This document shows, piece after piece, positions 8,540-19,992 of a stretch of 64,000 nucleotides of DNA. Position 1 is the first letter of the stretch, and the number at the start of each line of letters is the position of its first letter. The notes below the pieces were generated by a model. That model saw only the letters and a program-made list of their open reading frames with translations. It searched no databases and was not told where the DNA came from. The translations under genes and the position numbers were made by a program. Source of the stretch: Nitrobacter winogradskyi (GTDB lineage: Bacteria; Pseudomonadota; Alphaproteobacteria; Rhizobiales; Xanthobacteraceae); contig NZ_BJNF01000072.1 of NCBI RefSeq assembly GCF_006539545.1, positions 1-64,000 on the forward strand, given 5' to 3'.

Positions 8540-9763
8540 ATGATGATGAAAGACCCTTTCGGACCACAAACGGAGCGTCACGGCTCCACGCGGCGAACCG
8601 CGCTGGGCCTCGTCGTGGGTGCGCCTCTGCTCGGGGCCTGCTCGGGAGTCCAGCAAACGCTGACCAACAATTTTTCCAGCCCTCCCGGTTCTTCTCCGCA
8701 GCCCGAGTCGACCGGGGGGCCCCAGCAGGGAGCCACAATCGGCACCGGTCAGGTCAAGGTCGGCCTGATCCTTCCACTGTCGGCGGCAGGTAATGCGAGC
8801 ATTGCGGCGCAGTCGATGCGGAATGCGGCCGAGATGGCGCTATCGGAATTCCAGAATCCGAACGTCCAGGTGCTGGTCAAGGACGCGGCAGGCACGGCGC
8901 GGGGTGCGCAGCAGGGGGCTCAACAGGCGCTCGATGAAGGGGCCGAAATCATTCTCGGCCCGCTATTTGCGGCGTCGGTCCCGGGGGTTGCCCAGGTGGT
9001 GCGAACCCGCAATGTTTCGGTGATCGCATTTTCGACGGATTCGAGCATTGCCGGCAGAGGCGTCTATCTTCTGAGTTTTCTTCCTGAATCGGACATCACC
9101 CGGATCGTCGAATACGCCGCGAGCACCGGAAAGCGCTCGTTCGCCGCGATGGTGCCCGAGAACGCCTACGGTAATGTCGTGGAGGCGGCCTTCAAGCAGA
9201 CGGTTGGCCGTCGCGGAGGGCGGATCGCCGCATTCGAAAAGTACGGCTCCGATCGCGTCAGCGCGGCGCGGAACGTTGCTCAGTCGCTCCGCTCGGCCGA
9301 TGCGCTGCTGATCGCCGATGATGGCGATGCGGTGGTTTCCGTCGCCGACGCGCTCACGGCGGCGGGGGCGAATCTGCGCAACGTCCAGCTTCTCGGCACC
9401 GGGCTGTGGGACAATCCTCGCGTATTCGCAAGCACAGCGTTGCAGGGTGGTCTCTATGCCGCCCCAGACCCGGCGGGCTTTCGCGCCTTCGCAAACCGCT
9501 ACCGCACCAAGTTCGGCGGCGAGCCGGTGCGTACGGCGACCCTTGCCTATGATGCGGTCGCGCTGGTGGCCGCCCTCGCCCGCACTCAGGGATCGCAGCG
9601 CTTCGCCGCGGAAACGCTGACCAACGCCTCCGGGTTTGCCGGCATCGACGGCTTGTTTCGATTCCGTTCCGACGGCACCAATCAGCGCGGCCTCGCCGTC
9701 ATGCGCGTCGCATCCGGCGGCGGCCAGTCGGTGGCAGGCTCGCCAAAAAGTTTTGGCGCCTGA
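8540..9763 (+). CDS. Penicillin-binding protein activator-like lipoprotein (periplasmic-binding fold)
   Basis: Lipoprotein with a type 1 periplasmic-binding (Leu/Ile/Val-binding-like) fold, about 407 residues. Three ATGs in a row (8540, 8543, 8546) follow AAGG; which is used is unclear. The lipobox is LGAC, with the lipidated Cys at about residue 33, followed by a Ser/Pro/Gly-rich linker and a domain starting VKVGLILPLSAAGN. Proteins of this architecture in alphaproteobacteria are annotated as LpoA-like activators of peptidoglycan synthases; direct evidence of that role is not in the sequence. An amino-acid ABC transporter binding protein is the alternative, but no permease genes are nearby. 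It converges on hemW across a family A repeat. Confidence 0.8.
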   Translation: MMMKDPFGPQTERHGSTRRTALGLVVGAPLLGACSGVQQTLTNNFSSPPGSSPQPESTGGPQQGATIGTGQVKVGLILPLSAAGNASIAAQSMRNAAEMALSEFQNPNVQVLVKDAAGTARGAQQGAQQALDEGAEIILGPLFAASVPGVAQVVRTRNVSVIAFSTDSSIAGRGVYLLSFLPESDITRIVEYAASTGKRSFAAMVPENAYGNVVEAAFKQTVGRRGGRIAAFEKYGSDRVSAARNVAQSLRSADALLIADDGDAVVSVADALTAAGANLRNVQLLGTGLWDNPRVFASTALQGGLYAAPDPAGFRAFANRYRTKFGGEPVRTATLAYDAVALVAALARTQGSQRFAAETLTNASGFAGIDGLFRFRSDGTNQRGLAVMRVASGGGQSVAGSPKSFGA

Positions 9764-9768
9764 TCCAT

Positions 9769-9887
9769 AGTGTTTTCGAGCGAAGCATGTCCTCAGGCTT
9801 GACCCGAGGATGGAATCCGGTTCGCGTGAAGAAAACGCGTCAAATCGACATCATAGATGTCCTGCTTCCGATTCTGTCAGAAGCGGA
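9769..9887 (+). repeat. Family A repeat, complete
   Basis: It starts six bases after the lipoprotein stop (gttttcgagcgaagcatgtc), has the cctcagg/cccgagg inner stem, caccggttcgcgtgaag-type middle and a cttccgattctgtcagaagcgg tail, ending 4 bases before the hemW stop. It fills the whole convergent gap. Confidence 0.8.
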
Positions 9888-9891
9888 AATG

Positions 9892-11058
9892 TCATGCGGC
9901 TAGATCGGCCACCACGGCATCGAGAACGGGGAAGCCATCCTGCGTGACGCGCAAGCGGCCGTCGGTACTGATCATGATCGCGCCTTCGTCACGGAGGATC
10001 GCGATGCGCCGCGGATCAAGAGAGCGGCCCGACAGCGCCGCGTAGCGCCGCGGATCGATGCCCTCGCGCAAGCGCAGCCCCATGAGCAGGAATTCGTCGG
10101 CGCGCTCTTCGCTGTTCAGCAGATCGTCGGCGACCATTCCGTTGCCGATCGCCTCGACGCGCATGAGCCACGCCTCAGGCCGCTTTTCGGTGGCGATGGC
10201 GTGCCTGACGCCGTCGATGTCGAGGCGGCCGTGCGCTCCGGGGCCGATGCCCGCATACTCCTGGCCGCGCCAGTAAACCAGATTGTGCCGGCATTCCGCG
10301 CCCGGCCGCGCATGATTCGAGATCTCGTAAGCGGGCAGGCCATAACGCGCGCAGACGTCCTGCGTGACGTCGTACAGGTCGCGCGCGATCGCCTCATCGG
10401 GGGTCTTGAGCTTCCCGGCCGCATGCAGGTCGAAAAACGGCGTCCCCGCTTCGATCGTCAATTGATAAAGCGACAGATGCTCCGCCGCTTCCGATATCGC
10501 GCGCTGCAACTCCCCGGCCCACATCGCCGGTGTCTGGTCCGGACGCGCATAGATCAGATCGAAGGAATAGCGATCGAAGACCGAGCGCGCGATCGCAACC
10601 GCATCCTGCGCCTCGCGCGCGGTGTGCAGCCGGCCGAGCGCCTTCAGCGAGGAATCGTCGAGCGCCTGCACGCCGAGCGAGACCCGATTGACGCCCGCGG
10701 CGCGGTAGCCGCGGAATCGCGTGGCCTCCACGCTGGTCGGATTAGCTTCCAGCGTGACCTCAACGTCATCGGCAACGCTCCAATGTTTTCCGATTGCGTC
10801 GAGAATGGCGCCGACGGTCTGCGGCCGCATCAGGGACGGCGTGCCGCCGCCGAGGAAAATCGAGGACACCGTGCGCCCGCGCGAGCGGACCGCCGTGGTC
10901 TCGATCTCGCGCGCGAAAGCCCGTGTAAAGCGCTCTTCATCGATCGGCGCGTGGCGCACGTGACTGTTGAAATCGCAATACGGGCACTTCGACAGGCAGA
11001 ACGGCCAGTGGACGTAAACGCCGAACGCAGCGGCCGGATCAGCGGGGCTCAAGGGCAA
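9892..11058 (-). CDS. hemW: Radical SAM heme chaperone HemW
   Basis: Radical SAM protein of 388 residues, often named coproporphyrinogen III oxidase-like. Family work shows HemW binds heme and passes it to respiratory enzymes rather than acting as HemN. The [4Fe-4S] motif is CLSKCPYC (Cys 21, 25, 28), followed by the GGGTPSLM motif and a HemN C-terminal region. HemN itself would have an extra Cys (CxxxCxxCxC), absent here, which supports HemW. Its ATG overlaps the 3' end of rdgB by 20 bases, so the two are translated from one message, the order rdgB-hemW being common in bacteria. Confidence 0.92.
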   Translation of the reverse strand: MPLSPADPAAAFGVYVHWPFCLSKCPYCDFNSHVRHAPIDEERFTRAFAREIETTAVRSRGRTVSSIFLGGGTPSLMRPQTVGAILDAIGKHWSVADDVEVTLEANPTSVEATRFRGYRAAGVNRVSLGVQALDDSSLKALGRLHTAREAQDAVAIARSVFDRYSFDLIYARPDQTPAMWAGELQRAISEAAEHLSLYQLTIEAGTPFFDLHAAGKLKTPDEAIARDLYDVTQDVCARYGLPAYEISNHARPGAECRHNLVYWRGQEYAGIGPGAHGRLDIDGVRHAIATEKRPEAWLMRVEAIGNGMVADDLLNSEERADEFLLMGLRLREGIDPRRYAALSGRSLDPRRIAILRDEGAIMISTDGRLRVTQDGFPVLDAVVADLAA

Positions 11059-11674
11059 TCTCCGCCAGTTTCACGAACGCGCGGGCGCGATGCGACAGGC
11101 CAAGACCGCCCGGCGGAAGCCCATGCTTCTCGATGCCGGCCATCTCGCCGAAGGTACGGCTGTGCCCGTCCGGCAGAAACACCGGATCATAACCGAAACC
11201 GGCCGTGCCCCGCGGCGGCCAGACCAGCGCGCCATCCACGCGGCCTTCGACTTCCTGGAGATGGCCGTCCGGCCACGCAACGCAGAGCGCCGAAACGAAG
11301 TGAGCCTTGCGCTTGTCCGCGCTGGTCGCGCCACGCTCCTGCAGCAGGCGCTCGATCCGCGTCATCGCCGCGGAAAAATCCGCAGGTTTGCCGGCCCATC
11401 GCGCGGAGTGGATGCCCGGCGCGCCGTCCAGCGCCTCGACGACCAGGCCGGAATCATCGGCAAAGGCCGGAAGCCTTGCGCTCAGGGCAGCAGAGGTCGC
11501 CTTGATCCGGGCATTGGCGCGGAAATCCTCGCCTGTTTCCTCAGGCTCGTCGAGACCGAGTTCGCCGGCGGAGACCACTTCGACGCCATACGGCGCAAGC
11601 AGCTCGCGAAGCTCGGCGAGCTTACCGGGATTGTGGGTGGCGATCACGAGCTTGCCGGCGATTCGACGATGCAT
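11039..11674 (-). CDS. rdgB: dITP/XTP pyrophosphatase (RdgB/HAM1 family)
   Basis: House-cleaning enzyme that hydrolyses dITP, XTP and other non-canonical purine nucleotides to monophosphates. 211 residues. The signature [14 protein letters not shown] is near the N-terminus, the catalytic [13 protein letters not shown] follows (residues ~71), then [11 protein letters not shown] and SHRARA near the end, all expected for the family. Gene order rph-rdgB-hemW on one strand is typical of alphaproteobacteria; the gap to rph is 117 bases and contains a partial repeat. Confidence 0.94.
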   Translation of the reverse strand: MHRRIAGKLVIATHNPGKLAELRELLAPYGVEVVSAGELGLDEPEETGEDFRANARIKATSAALSARLPAFADDSGLVVEALDGAPGIHSARWAGKPADFSAAMTRIERLLQERGATSADKRKAHFVSALCVAWPDGHLQEVEGRVDGALVWPPRGTAGFGYDPVFLPDGHSRTFGEMAGIEKHGLPPGGLGLSHRARAFVKLAEIALEPR

Positions 11675-11704
11675 GACCGATCGGGTTTCAGCTTCTTGTT
11701 CTGA

Positions 11705-11757
11705 AAGGTTTTCCTGACGCGACGGGAGGCCCGCTTCGCCGGAAAACGCGACAGGAC
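11705..11757. repeat. Partial family C repeat
   Basis: gacgggaggcccgcttcgccggaaaacgcg resembles the half-element gcggatgacccgttcgccgcgggaaaacgcg at 59238 in part. It lies between rph and rdgB, which read through it. Confidence 0.4.
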
Positions 11758-11791
11758 GCGAGTCCTGCGGATGAACCGCGCAAGCGGCGAA

Positions 11792-12505
11792 TCACGCCAC
11801 CGCCATTTTCTGCAAATCCACCAGCCGCGCGACCCCTTTTTTCGCCAGCGCCATCAGCGCCAGAAACTCATCATCGGAGAAAGGCACCTTTTCGGCGGTT
11901 CCCTGCACCTCGATGATTCGTCCTTCGCCGGTCATGACGAAGTTTGCATCGGTATCGGCTTCCGAATCCTCGGCATAGTCCAGATCGAGGACGGGCGTGC
12001 CGTTGTAGATGCCGCATGAGATGGCTGCGACATTGCCTCGAAGCACGCTGGCCTTGAGCATGTTGCGGGCCTTCATCCAGTTGACGCAGTCGGCCAGCGC
12101 GACCCAGGCGCCGGTGATCGATGCGGTGCGCGTACCCCCATCGGCCTGAATGACGTCGCAATCGATCGTGATCTGGCGCTCGCCGAGCGCCTCGAGGTCG
12201 ACCGCCGCACGCAGGGAACGACCGATCAGGCGCTGGATTTCGACGGTCCGGCCGCCCTGCTTACCGGCGGAGGCCTCGCGCCGGGTCCGCTCCAGCGTGG
12301 CGCGCGGCAGCATTCCGTATTCGGCCGTCACCCAGCCCCGGCCCTGACCCTTGAGCCATGGCGGCAGCCGCTCCTCAAGCGTCGCGGTGACCAGCACATG
12401 GGTATCGCCGAATTTCACCATGCAGGAGCCTTCGGCGTATTTGACCACGCCACGTTCCAGCGACACGGCGCGCAGTTCATCCGGTGCACGACGGCTAGGT
12501 CGCAT
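11792..12505 (-). CDS. rph: Ribonuclease PH
   Basis: Phosphate-dependent 3'-5' exoribonuclease that trims tRNA 3' ends. 237 residues, full length. It starts [19 protein letters not shown], with the phosphate/RNA-binding region [20 protein letters not shown] and the conserved [18 protein letters not shown] (Asp residues of the active site). The start is 194 bases from the divergent hrcA start, the typical alphaproteobacterial rph/hrcA arrangement, so both promoters lie in 12506-12699. No CIRCE element (TTAGCACTC-N9-GAGTGCTAA) is visible there. Confidence 0.96.
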   Translation of the reverse strand: MRPSRRAPDELRAVSLERGVVKYAEGSCMVKFGDTHVLVTATLEERLPPWLKGQGRGWVTAEYGMLPRATLERTRREASAGKQGGRTVEIQRLIGRSLRAAVDLEALGERQITIDCDVIQADGGTRTASITGAWVALADCVNWMKARNMLKASVLRGNVAAISCGIYNGTPVLDLDYAEDSEADTDANFVMTGEGRIIEVQGTAEKVPFSDDEFLALMALAKKGVARLVDLQKMAVA

Positions 12506-12699
12506 GGGAACCCCTCCAGCTATTCATGAGAATCCTCGTGCCGTGCTTTTAGGGGTGGGGAGCCGCACCGGCAAGGGTCAGACGTGCAATTGCCCTCAGA
12601 ACGGCAGTTACCCAAAGCCTGCTTGTAACTGGTGCGCGGGAGAGACAAATTAGAAGCGGTCTCAGGCACGATGAACATTATGCGCGGGAGAAAATAGCG

Positions 12700-13788
12700 T
12701 TGGCCCATCACGATCCGATCGGTCTGATTGCACCGAACGCCGGACTTGCCCAGTTGAACGAGCGCTCGCGCGATATTTTTCGCCAGATTGTCGAGAGCTA
12801 TCTTGCAACGGGCGAACCCGTGGGCTCCCGCAACATTTCCCGGCTGATCGCGGTGCCGCTCTCGCCGGCCTCGGTCCGCAATGTGATGTCGGATCTCGAA
12901 CAGCTCGGGCTGATTTATGCGCCGCACACCTCGGCCGGGCGCCTGCCGACCGAGCTCGGCCTGCGTTTTTTTGTCGATGCCCTGATGCAGGTTGGAGATC
13001 TCACCGAGCCGGAACGCCAGTCGATCCAGAACCAGCTCGCGTCGGTCGGCAAGGCGCAATCGGTCGAGGCCGCGCTGGAGGAAGCCTTGACGCGGCTGTC
13101 CGGATTGACCCGGGCGGCGGCGGTGGTTCTGACGGCCAAATCCAACGTACGCTTGAAGCATATCGAGTTTGTCAGGCTGGAGCCCGACAAGGCGCTGGTG
13201 GTGCTGGTCGCCGAAGACGGGCAGGTCGAAAATCGCGTGCTGACGCTCCCGTCCGGCGTTCCGGCTTCAGCGTTGACGGAGGCGTCAAATTTTCTGAATG
13301 CCCGGATTCGCGGCCGGACGCTCGCCGAGGCACGGCTCGAGCTGGAAACCGCGTTGACGCAAAGCAAGGCGGAGCTCGATCAGCTCACACAAAAAATCAT
13401 CGCAGCCGGAATTGCGAGCTGGTCCGGCGGCGACAGCGACGACCGGCAGTTGATCGTGCGCGGCCATGCCAACCTGCTCGAGGACCTGCATGCGATGGAG
13501 GACCTCGAACGCGTGCGGCTATTGTTCGACGACCTCGAAACCAAGCGCGGGGTGATCGATCTGCTTGGCCGCGCCGAGCGCGCAGACGGCGTGCGCATTT
13601 TCATCGGCTCGGAGAACAAGCTGTTCTCGCTGTCCGGATCCTCGACGATCATCGCGCCCTATAGCGATGGCGCCGGCCACATCGTCGGCGTTCTCGGCGT
13701 GATCGGACCGACCCGGCTGAACTACGCGCGCGTGATCCCGATGGTGGACTATGCCGCGCGCATCGTCAGCCGGATGCTCGGCAGATGA
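12700..13788 (+). CDS. hrcA: Heat-inducible transcription repressor HrcA
   Basis: Repressor that binds CIRCE operators of groESL-type operons and is folded by GroEL. 362 residues: N-terminal winged helix including [15 protein letters not shown] and SRNISR, the SSVRNVM-like [15 protein letters not shown] helix, then the GAF-like effector domain. Start is a TTG at 12700; a GGGAG stretch about 14 bases upstream is the only ribosome-site candidate. It is followed by grpE after 93 bases. Since no CIRCE sequence occurs in this window, its target genes lie elsewhere. Confidence 0.94.
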   Translation: MAHHDPIGLIAPNAGLAQLNERSRDIFRQIVESYLATGEPVGSRNISRLIAVPLSPASVRNVMSDLEQLGLIYAPHTSAGRLPTELGLRFFVDALMQVGDLTEPERQSIQNQLASVGKAQSVEAALEEALTRLSGLTRAAAVVLTAKSNVRLKHIEFVRLEPDKALVVLVAEDGQVENRVLTLPSGVPASALTEASNFLNARIRGRTLAEARLELETALTQSKAELDQLTQKIIAAGIASWSGGDSDDRQLIVRGHANLLEDLHAMEDLERVRLLFDDLETKRGVIDLLGRAERADGVRIFIGSENKLFSLSGSSTIIAPYSDGAGHIVGVLGVIGPTRLNYARVIPMVDYAARIVSRMLGR

Positions 13789-13881
13789 GCCGGACCCACC
13801 GCGCTTGATTTTTACGCCTGAACCACGATATCCCGCACGACCATTCCTTTCCATTCGAGACAACTGCGAGAAGGCTGCGTA

Positions 13882-14475
13882 ATGACCGATTCCGACGGCA
13901 AAACAGACAAGTCCGGCGAACCGGCTGCGGAGGTCGAGCCCGTGGTGTCCAAGCCTTACGTCATGCCGGACGATCCCGAGGACGATGCGCTCGACGCGCT
14001 GAACAAGCAACTCGCGGAGGCGAAGGATCGGACGTTGCGTACGCTGGCGGAGATGGAGAATCTGCGCAAGCGCACGGCGCGGGAGGTGTCGGACGCGCGA
14101 ACCTACGGCATTTCGGGCTTCGCGCGCGACGTTCTGGAGATCGCCGACAATCTGCAGCGCGCGCTTGATGCGGTGCCGGCGGACGCGCGCGCGGCGCCGG
14201 ATCCCGGCCTGAAAGCGCTGATCGAGGGCGTGGAGCTGACCGAACGCTCGCTGCACAACGCTCTCGAAAAGCACGGCGTGAAGAAATTCGATCCGGCCGG
14301 CGAAAAGTTCGATCCCAACGTCCATCAGGCCATGTACGAAGTTCCCGATCCGTCCGTCCCCGTCGGCACGGTCGCCCAGGTCATTCAGGCCGGCTACATG
14401 ATCGGCGAGCGGGTGCTGCGTCCGGCGCTGGTGGGCGTCGCCAAGGGCGGAGCCAAGGCAGCCGCGCCGGAATAA
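13882..14475 (+). CDS. grpE: Nucleotide exchange factor GrpE
   Basis: Co-chaperone that releases ADP from DnaK. 197 residues: an acidic, disordered first 45 residues, a coiled-coil segment ([25 protein letters not shown] region), and the C-terminal beta domain ending with [19 protein letters not shown], the family signature. The ATG at 13882 follows a GAGAAGG. The gap after hrcA contains CTTG at 13804-13807 with GATAT about 20 bases on, a poor match to an RpoH promoter. Confidence 0.96.
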   Translation: MTDSDGKTDKSGEPAAEVEPVVSKPYVMPDDPEDDALDALNKQLAEAKDRTLRTLAEMENLRKRTAREVSDARTYGISGFARDVLEIADNLQRALDAVPADARAAPDPGLKALIEGVELTERSLHNALEKHGVKKFDPAGEKFDPNVHQAMYEVPDPSVPVGTVAQVIQAGYMIGERVLRPALVGVAKGGAKAAAPE

Positions 14476-14510
14476 CAGCCTCCGCGTTTTGAGGCTTTGC
14501 TGCGGCACTG

Positions 14511-14580
14511 GAGCATGATCCCGACCCGAAGAGCCGCGCCAGCGCAAAGTGGAAACCGGTTTTCGGGTAAGATCATGCTC
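14511..14580. repeat. Family B palindromic repeat
   Basis: gagcatgatcccgacccgaa (14511-) pairs with ttcgggtaagatcatgctc (ending 14580); the centre holds aaagtggaaaccggt. It lies 36 bases after grpE and is longer than the copy at 31711 because of an 18-base insertion. Confidence 0.8.
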
Positions 14581-14633
14581 AATCAAAAGAGATAAGCGGC
14601 CTGCGCAAGCAAGGCCGCGAGGAATGGATGTCA

Positions 14634-14703
14634 GCTCGCGTGAAGATAGCGCGTCGGGTCAAAATCACGGAGCCGCGCTTCTTCTGTCAGAAGCGAAAGA
14701 GCT
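14634..14703 (+). repeat. Partial family A repeat
   Basis: gctcgcgtgaagatagcgcg, tcaaaatcacggagccgcgc and cttcttctgtcagaagcgaa match the 3' two-thirds of family A. It overlaps the stop of the minus-strand gene that ends at 14702. Confidence 0.65.
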
Positions 14704-15640
14704 AACGCGGCAGGATCCCGTCGCGAACCGCGCGGAAGCGCGGAAAAACGTCCGACCATTCGTTCCGCGGCGTGCTCCCGATCAGGCGCATGGCTGTTTT
14801 TCCGCTGCCGAACACCAGCCACTGCACCACGGTCACCGGCGTATTCGTTCGCGTGTTGGTGCCGTCGATTCGCGTTTCAAAGCCGGGCGATCCGTTGATC
14901 CGAATCGGCTCCGACATGGTGATGCGTCCCTCACGCAGGTTCGGGATCGTGGCGGCGACATCGCGCGCGAACCGGCTCCGATCATCCGGCCGCTCCGGGA
15001 CCGAACCGATCGGGCTGATGATGATGAAGGCGCTGCCGTCGATGTTGTTTTCCGTTTCCGCATCGGACAACAGGATGACGGCTCCCGGCGTCAGCGTGCG
15101 GATCAGCTTGAAGGAGCTCAGTTCGCTCAGCTTGAAGGGCAGCAGGCCCAGTTGCTCCTCGAGCGGGACTTCCTTGCGCAGGGCGACCGTTGCGAACATC
15201 TTCTGCACGGCCTCGTCGGAATAGATCTTCCCGACGTTCTCCGGCACCTGCGCCGCGACGTATCCGGAAAAGGTGCCGCCGGAAATCACCATTGAATAAC
15301 GCCGGACATTGTCTTCGCCGTTCTTGGCGGTCTCGACGATGAAATAACCCGGTCCACTCGCGGTCTCGAGGCCTTGCGGCTTTAGACCTCGGGGGTCGGC
15401 GGCGTTCGATTTCGCGACAGTTTCCACGTCTCTGAAAGCGGCGACGGGGAGCTCGGCGACGACGACCTTGACGCGCTGATCCGCAGTCTCAAAACCCGGA
15501 AATGTCTTTGCCGGATTGAGGCCTATCAGCGGAACCAGCCCGATCCGGCTGCCCGGCGCATAGATCACGTCGCTGGCGAGCGACGGATTAGCGCCGGTCA
15601 GCAGGCAGAGAATGGCAAACACGTGCAGAAAATGTCTCAT
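14702..15640 (-). CDS. Conserved exported protein of unknown function
   Basis: 312 residues with a signal peptide (first ~22 residues, MRHFLHVFAILCLL..., cleavage near SLAS). The mature part is a mixed, soluble, globular-looking protein with no cysteine pairs, membrane segments or catalytic motif I recognise. It has a YAPGSRIGLVPL opening, a central EVPLEEQLGLLPFKL stretch and a C-terminal VVQWLVFGSGKTAMRLIG strand region. It lies on the minus strand between grpE and dnaK, which normally are close together, so it is an intrusion in the chaperone block. Its promoter would face dnaK's across 15641-16032. Confidence 0.75.
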   Translation of the reverse strand: MRHFLHVFAILCLLTGANPSLASDVIYAPGSRIGLVPLIGLNPAKTFPGFETADQRVKVVVAELPVAAFRDVETVAKSNAADPRGLKPQGLETASGPGYFIVETAKNGEDNVRRYSMVISGGTFSGYVAAQVPENVGKIYSDEAVQKMFATVALRKEVPLEEQLGLLPFKLSELSSFKLIRTLTPGAVILLSDAETENNIDGSAFIIISPIGSVPERPDDRSRFARDVAATIPNLREGRITMSEPIRINGSPGFETRIDGTNTRTNTPVTVVQWLVFGSGKTAMRLIGSTPRNEWSDVFPRFRAVRDGILPR

Positions 15641-15900
15641 GCGCGCTTATCTGGATTTGCATTGAGGCCGTTCAATGATCGTCAGGCCGGCGGGACCGTA
15701 AGATGATTCAGGGTATGCATTCTACGAAACCTGACTGCCGCATCAAGCGCATGAGCCGTTGGCGCAGGCGGCGGCGACCGTCTTCACCATGGCCCAAGAC
15801 GGCTGGTCCGGCTAGGTTAATTATCGCTTGTCCAGATCGTCCCTGGCTGGCAGGGGATGCAAAAGAATTGCGTTTTCAGACGGCGGAGAGATGTCCGGTC
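15641..15900. other. Gene-free stretch between the exported protein and the dnaK promoter
   Basis: About 260 bases divergent region. I see no convincing gene or repeat; the short open frame at 15703-15930 is Arg/Pro-rich without a ribosome site and is rejected. Confidence 0.6.
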
Positions 15901-15928
15901 CTTGCGGCCCCCACCCCCCCTCCTATAT
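15901..15928 (+). promoter_or_regulatory. RpoH (sigma-32) heat-shock promoter of dnaK
   Basis: CTTG at 15901-15904, 17 bases, then CCTATAT at 15922-15928. This matches the alphaproteobacterial RpoH consensus CTTG-N17/18-CYTATNT at every defined base. Transcription would start near 15935, about 98 bases before the dnaK ATG. Confidence 0.8.
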
Positions 15929-16032
15929 GAGGCTCACCGTCGCTATATCGCGAGTAATTGATATCTGGGGGTCTGGATGAGGGTGCCGTCAGGGCCTGCC
16001 CGGACTGCCGTAACAAGAAGGATATGAGGACC

Positions 16033-17925
<1,893 letters not shown>

Positions 17926-17941
17926 ACGGCAGAACTGACAT

Positions 17942-17988
17942 GACCCCGCCCCCGAACGAGTGCTCATCGCGTCTCGAAGGGCGGGGTC
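17942..17988. terminator. Hairpin between dnaK and dnaJ (attenuator or partial terminator)
   Basis: gaccccgccc (17942-17951) and gggcggggtc (17979-17988) form a perfect 10-bp GC stem around a 27-base loop, starting 17 bases after the dnaK stop. No T-run follows. It could lower dnaJ expression relative to dnaK or stabilise the dnaK message. Confidence 0.5.
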
Positions 17989-18079
17989 ACGCTTGTCTTA
18001 GCAAGACCCTTCATCCATCGATGAGCCAATTTTATCATGCGTCTTCCGTAATGAAGCGACGTTCGAGCGGAATGGACTG

Positions 18080-19216
18080 ATGTCGAACAAGCGCTGTTAC
18101 TACGAAACCCTTGAAGTCGATCGGAACGCGGACGAGACCAAGCTCAAGGCGGCCTTTCGCAAGCTGGCCATGAAATGGCACCCGGACAGGAATCCGGGCG
18201 ACGCGTCCAGTGAGGTGCGCTTCAAGGAAATCAATGAGGCCTATGAGGTCCTGAAAGACGGCAACAAGCGCGCGGCTTACGACCGCTTTGGCCATGCCGC
18301 GTTCGAGCAGGGTGGCATGGGCGGTGGCGGTGCCGGGTTCGGCGCAGGATTCGCTTCCTCATTCTCCGACATCTTCGAGGATCTGTTCGGCATGGCCGGA
18401 CAGCGCGGCCGGTCGGGTGGCCGCGAACGGGGCGGAGATCTTCGATATAATATGGAGATCACGCTTGAGGAGGCCTATCACGGCAAGACCGCACAGATCG
18501 AGATTCCGGTCTCGGTGACGTGCGAATCCTGCTCAGGCACCGGCGCCAAGGCCGGGACCAAGCCGAAGAACTGCGCGATGTGCGGCGGCGCCGGCCGGAT
18601 TCGTCAGGCTCAGGGCTTCTTCACACTGGAGCGCACCTGTCCCGGCTGTCAGGGGCGGGGCCAGATGATCGAGGATCCCTGCCCGCCCTGCGGCGGGTCG
18701 GGCCGCGTCAACCGGGAGCGCTCGCTGTCGGTCAATATTCCCGCCGGCGTCGAGGATGGCACCCGCATCCGCCTCGCTGGCGAGGGTGAGGCAGGAGTCC
18801 GTGGCGGTCCGCCTGGCGACCTCTACATTTTCCTCTCGCTGGTTCCGCATCAGTTCTTCCAGCGGGACGGCGCAGATCTGCATTGCCGTGTTCCGATCTC
18901 AATGGTCGCCGCCGCTCTTGGCGGGGAGATCGAGGTGCCGACCATCGACAAGGGCAACACCAAGGTGCGGGTGCCGTCCGGAACCCAATCCGGCCGCCGT
19001 TTTCGCATTGCAACAAAGGGAATGCCCGTGCTGCGCTCTCGTCAGACCGGCGACATGTATGTTCAGGTGATGGTGGAAACCCCGCAGAACCTGACCAAGC
19101 GACAACAGGATCTTTTGGCCGAGTTTGAAAAGCTGTCGTCGGGAGAGACCCAACCCGAGGCGGCGGGTTTCTTCACTAAGGTCAAGGACTTCTTCGGCAC
19201 TCGGGCGACCCCGTAA
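18080..19216 (+). CDS. dnaJ: Chaperone protein DnaJ
   Basis: Hsp40 co-chaperone of DnaK, 378 residues. J domain with HPD (in [10 protein letters not shown], about residue 34), Gly/Phe-rich linker ([14 protein letters not shown]), four zinc-binding CxxCxGxG repeats ([32 protein letters not shown]), and the C-terminal substrate-binding domain. It lies 154 bases after dnaK. That spacing and the hairpin leave open a separate promoter; CTTG at 17992 with ATCCATC downstream is only a weak RpoH candidate. Confidence 0.97.
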   Translation: MSNKRCYYETLEVDRNADETKLKAAFRKLAMKWHPDRNPGDASSEVRFKEINEAYEVLKDGNKRAAYDRFGHAAFEQGGMGGGGAGFGAGFASSFSDIFEDLFGMAGQRGRSGGRERGGDLRYNMEITLEEAYHGKTAQIEIPVSVTCESCSGTGAKAGTKPKNCAMCGGAGRIRQAQGFFTLERTCPGCQGRGQMIEDPCPPCGGSGRVNRERSLSVNIPAGVEDGTRIRLAGEGEAGVRGGPPGDLYIFLSLVPHQFFQRDGADLHCRVPISMVAAALGGEIEVPTIDKGNTKVRVPSGTQSGRRFRIATKGMPVLRSRQTGDMYVQVMVETPQNLTKRQQDLLAEFEKLSSGETQPEAAGFFTKVKDFFGTRATP

Positions 19217-19308
19217 TCACCGTTTTGCTTGACCGGGCCGATCGTCGGATGTACCTGTGAATAACTTAAGCCTGCCTCCCTGCCAGTATTGACCCACCTG
19301 GGTGCGAA

Positions 19309-19911
19309 ATGCCTTTGCAATTGTCCGCGCGTGCGTCGAAGAAGCCCCTTCGTCTTGATGATGAGGTCCGCTTTCTCCGCTCGTGGATTGAGAAGCCGCT
19401 CCATATGGGCGCGGTCATGCCGTCCGGACGCATTCTGGCGCGCACGATGGCGCAGTATGTCGATGTCGCATCCACCGACCCGGTCATTGAGCTGGGACCG
19501 GGGACCGGGGCGATCACCAACGCGCTGATCGAGCACGGCGTCGATCCGAAACGTCTGGTGCTGGTCGAATACGATCCCGGCTTTTGTGCGCTGCTTCGCG
19601 ACCGCTACCCGCAGGCGACAGTCGTGCAGGGCGACGCCTACACGTTGCGGGACTCGCTGTGGAACGTGCTGAGCGCGCGCGCTTCGGCGATCGTCTCCGG
19701 CCTGCCGCTCGTCACCAAGCCGATGTTGACCCGGCTCAGGCTGATACGGGACGCCTTCGCGACGCTCGCCCCCGGCGCCCCCTTCGTGCAGTTCACCTAT
19801 TCGGTGGTGCCGCCCATCCCCAAATCTCTCCCGGGCATTTCGACCGAGGCGTCCGAGCGGATCTGGATGAACCTGCCTCCCGCGCGCGTCTGGGTGTATC
19901 GCAAGCGCTGA
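19309..19911 (+). CDS. pmtA: Phospholipid N-methyltransferase (Sinorhizobium-type PmtA)
   Basis: SAM-dependent methyltransferase, 200 residues, of the small soluble PmtA type that converts phosphatidylethanolamine stepwise to phosphatidylcholine. The start region RLDDEVRFLRSWIEKP and MGAVMPSG are typical; motif I is VIELGPGTGAIT (about residues 58-69), followed by LVEYDPGFC and a conserved FVQFTY strand and PPARVWVYRK end. It follows dnaJ by 92 bases. A small rRNA-adenine-dimethylase-like enzyme is the alternative, but the C-terminus and size favour PmtA. Which methylation steps it performs cannot be told. Confidence 0.8.
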   Translation: MPLQLSARASKKPLRLDDEVRFLRSWIEKPLHMGAVMPSGRILARTMAQYVDVASTDPVIELGPGTGAITNALIEHGVDPKRLVLVEYDPGFCALLRDRYPQATVVQGDAYTLRDSLWNVLSARASAIVSGLPLVTKPMLTRLRLIRDAFATLAPGAPFVQFTYSVVPPIPKSLPGISTEASERIWMNLPPARVWVYRKR

Positions 19912-19917
19912 TGGACT

Positions 19918-19968
19918 ATAGCGTTTCAAACGAAGTGTTTGACCGGTTCGCGTGAAGAAAACGCTATA
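19918..19968 (+). repeat. Short family A repeat variant
   Basis: atagcgtttcaaacgaag ... gaccggttcgcgtgaagaa ... aacgctata is a reduced copy with the ends of family A but without the inner hairpin and tail. It sits 7 bases after the pmtA stop. Confidence 0.7.
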
Positions 19969-19992
19969 GCGCGGGCCGCAGGTGTCCCTGCA

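Noticed and set aside
12506-12699. CIRCE operator before hrcA
   Set aside because: No TTAGCACTC-N9-GAGTGCTAA or near match in either strand.
15703-15930. Small plus-strand frame before dnaK
   Set aside because: Arg/Pro-rich, no ribosome site, and overlaps the RpoH promoter.
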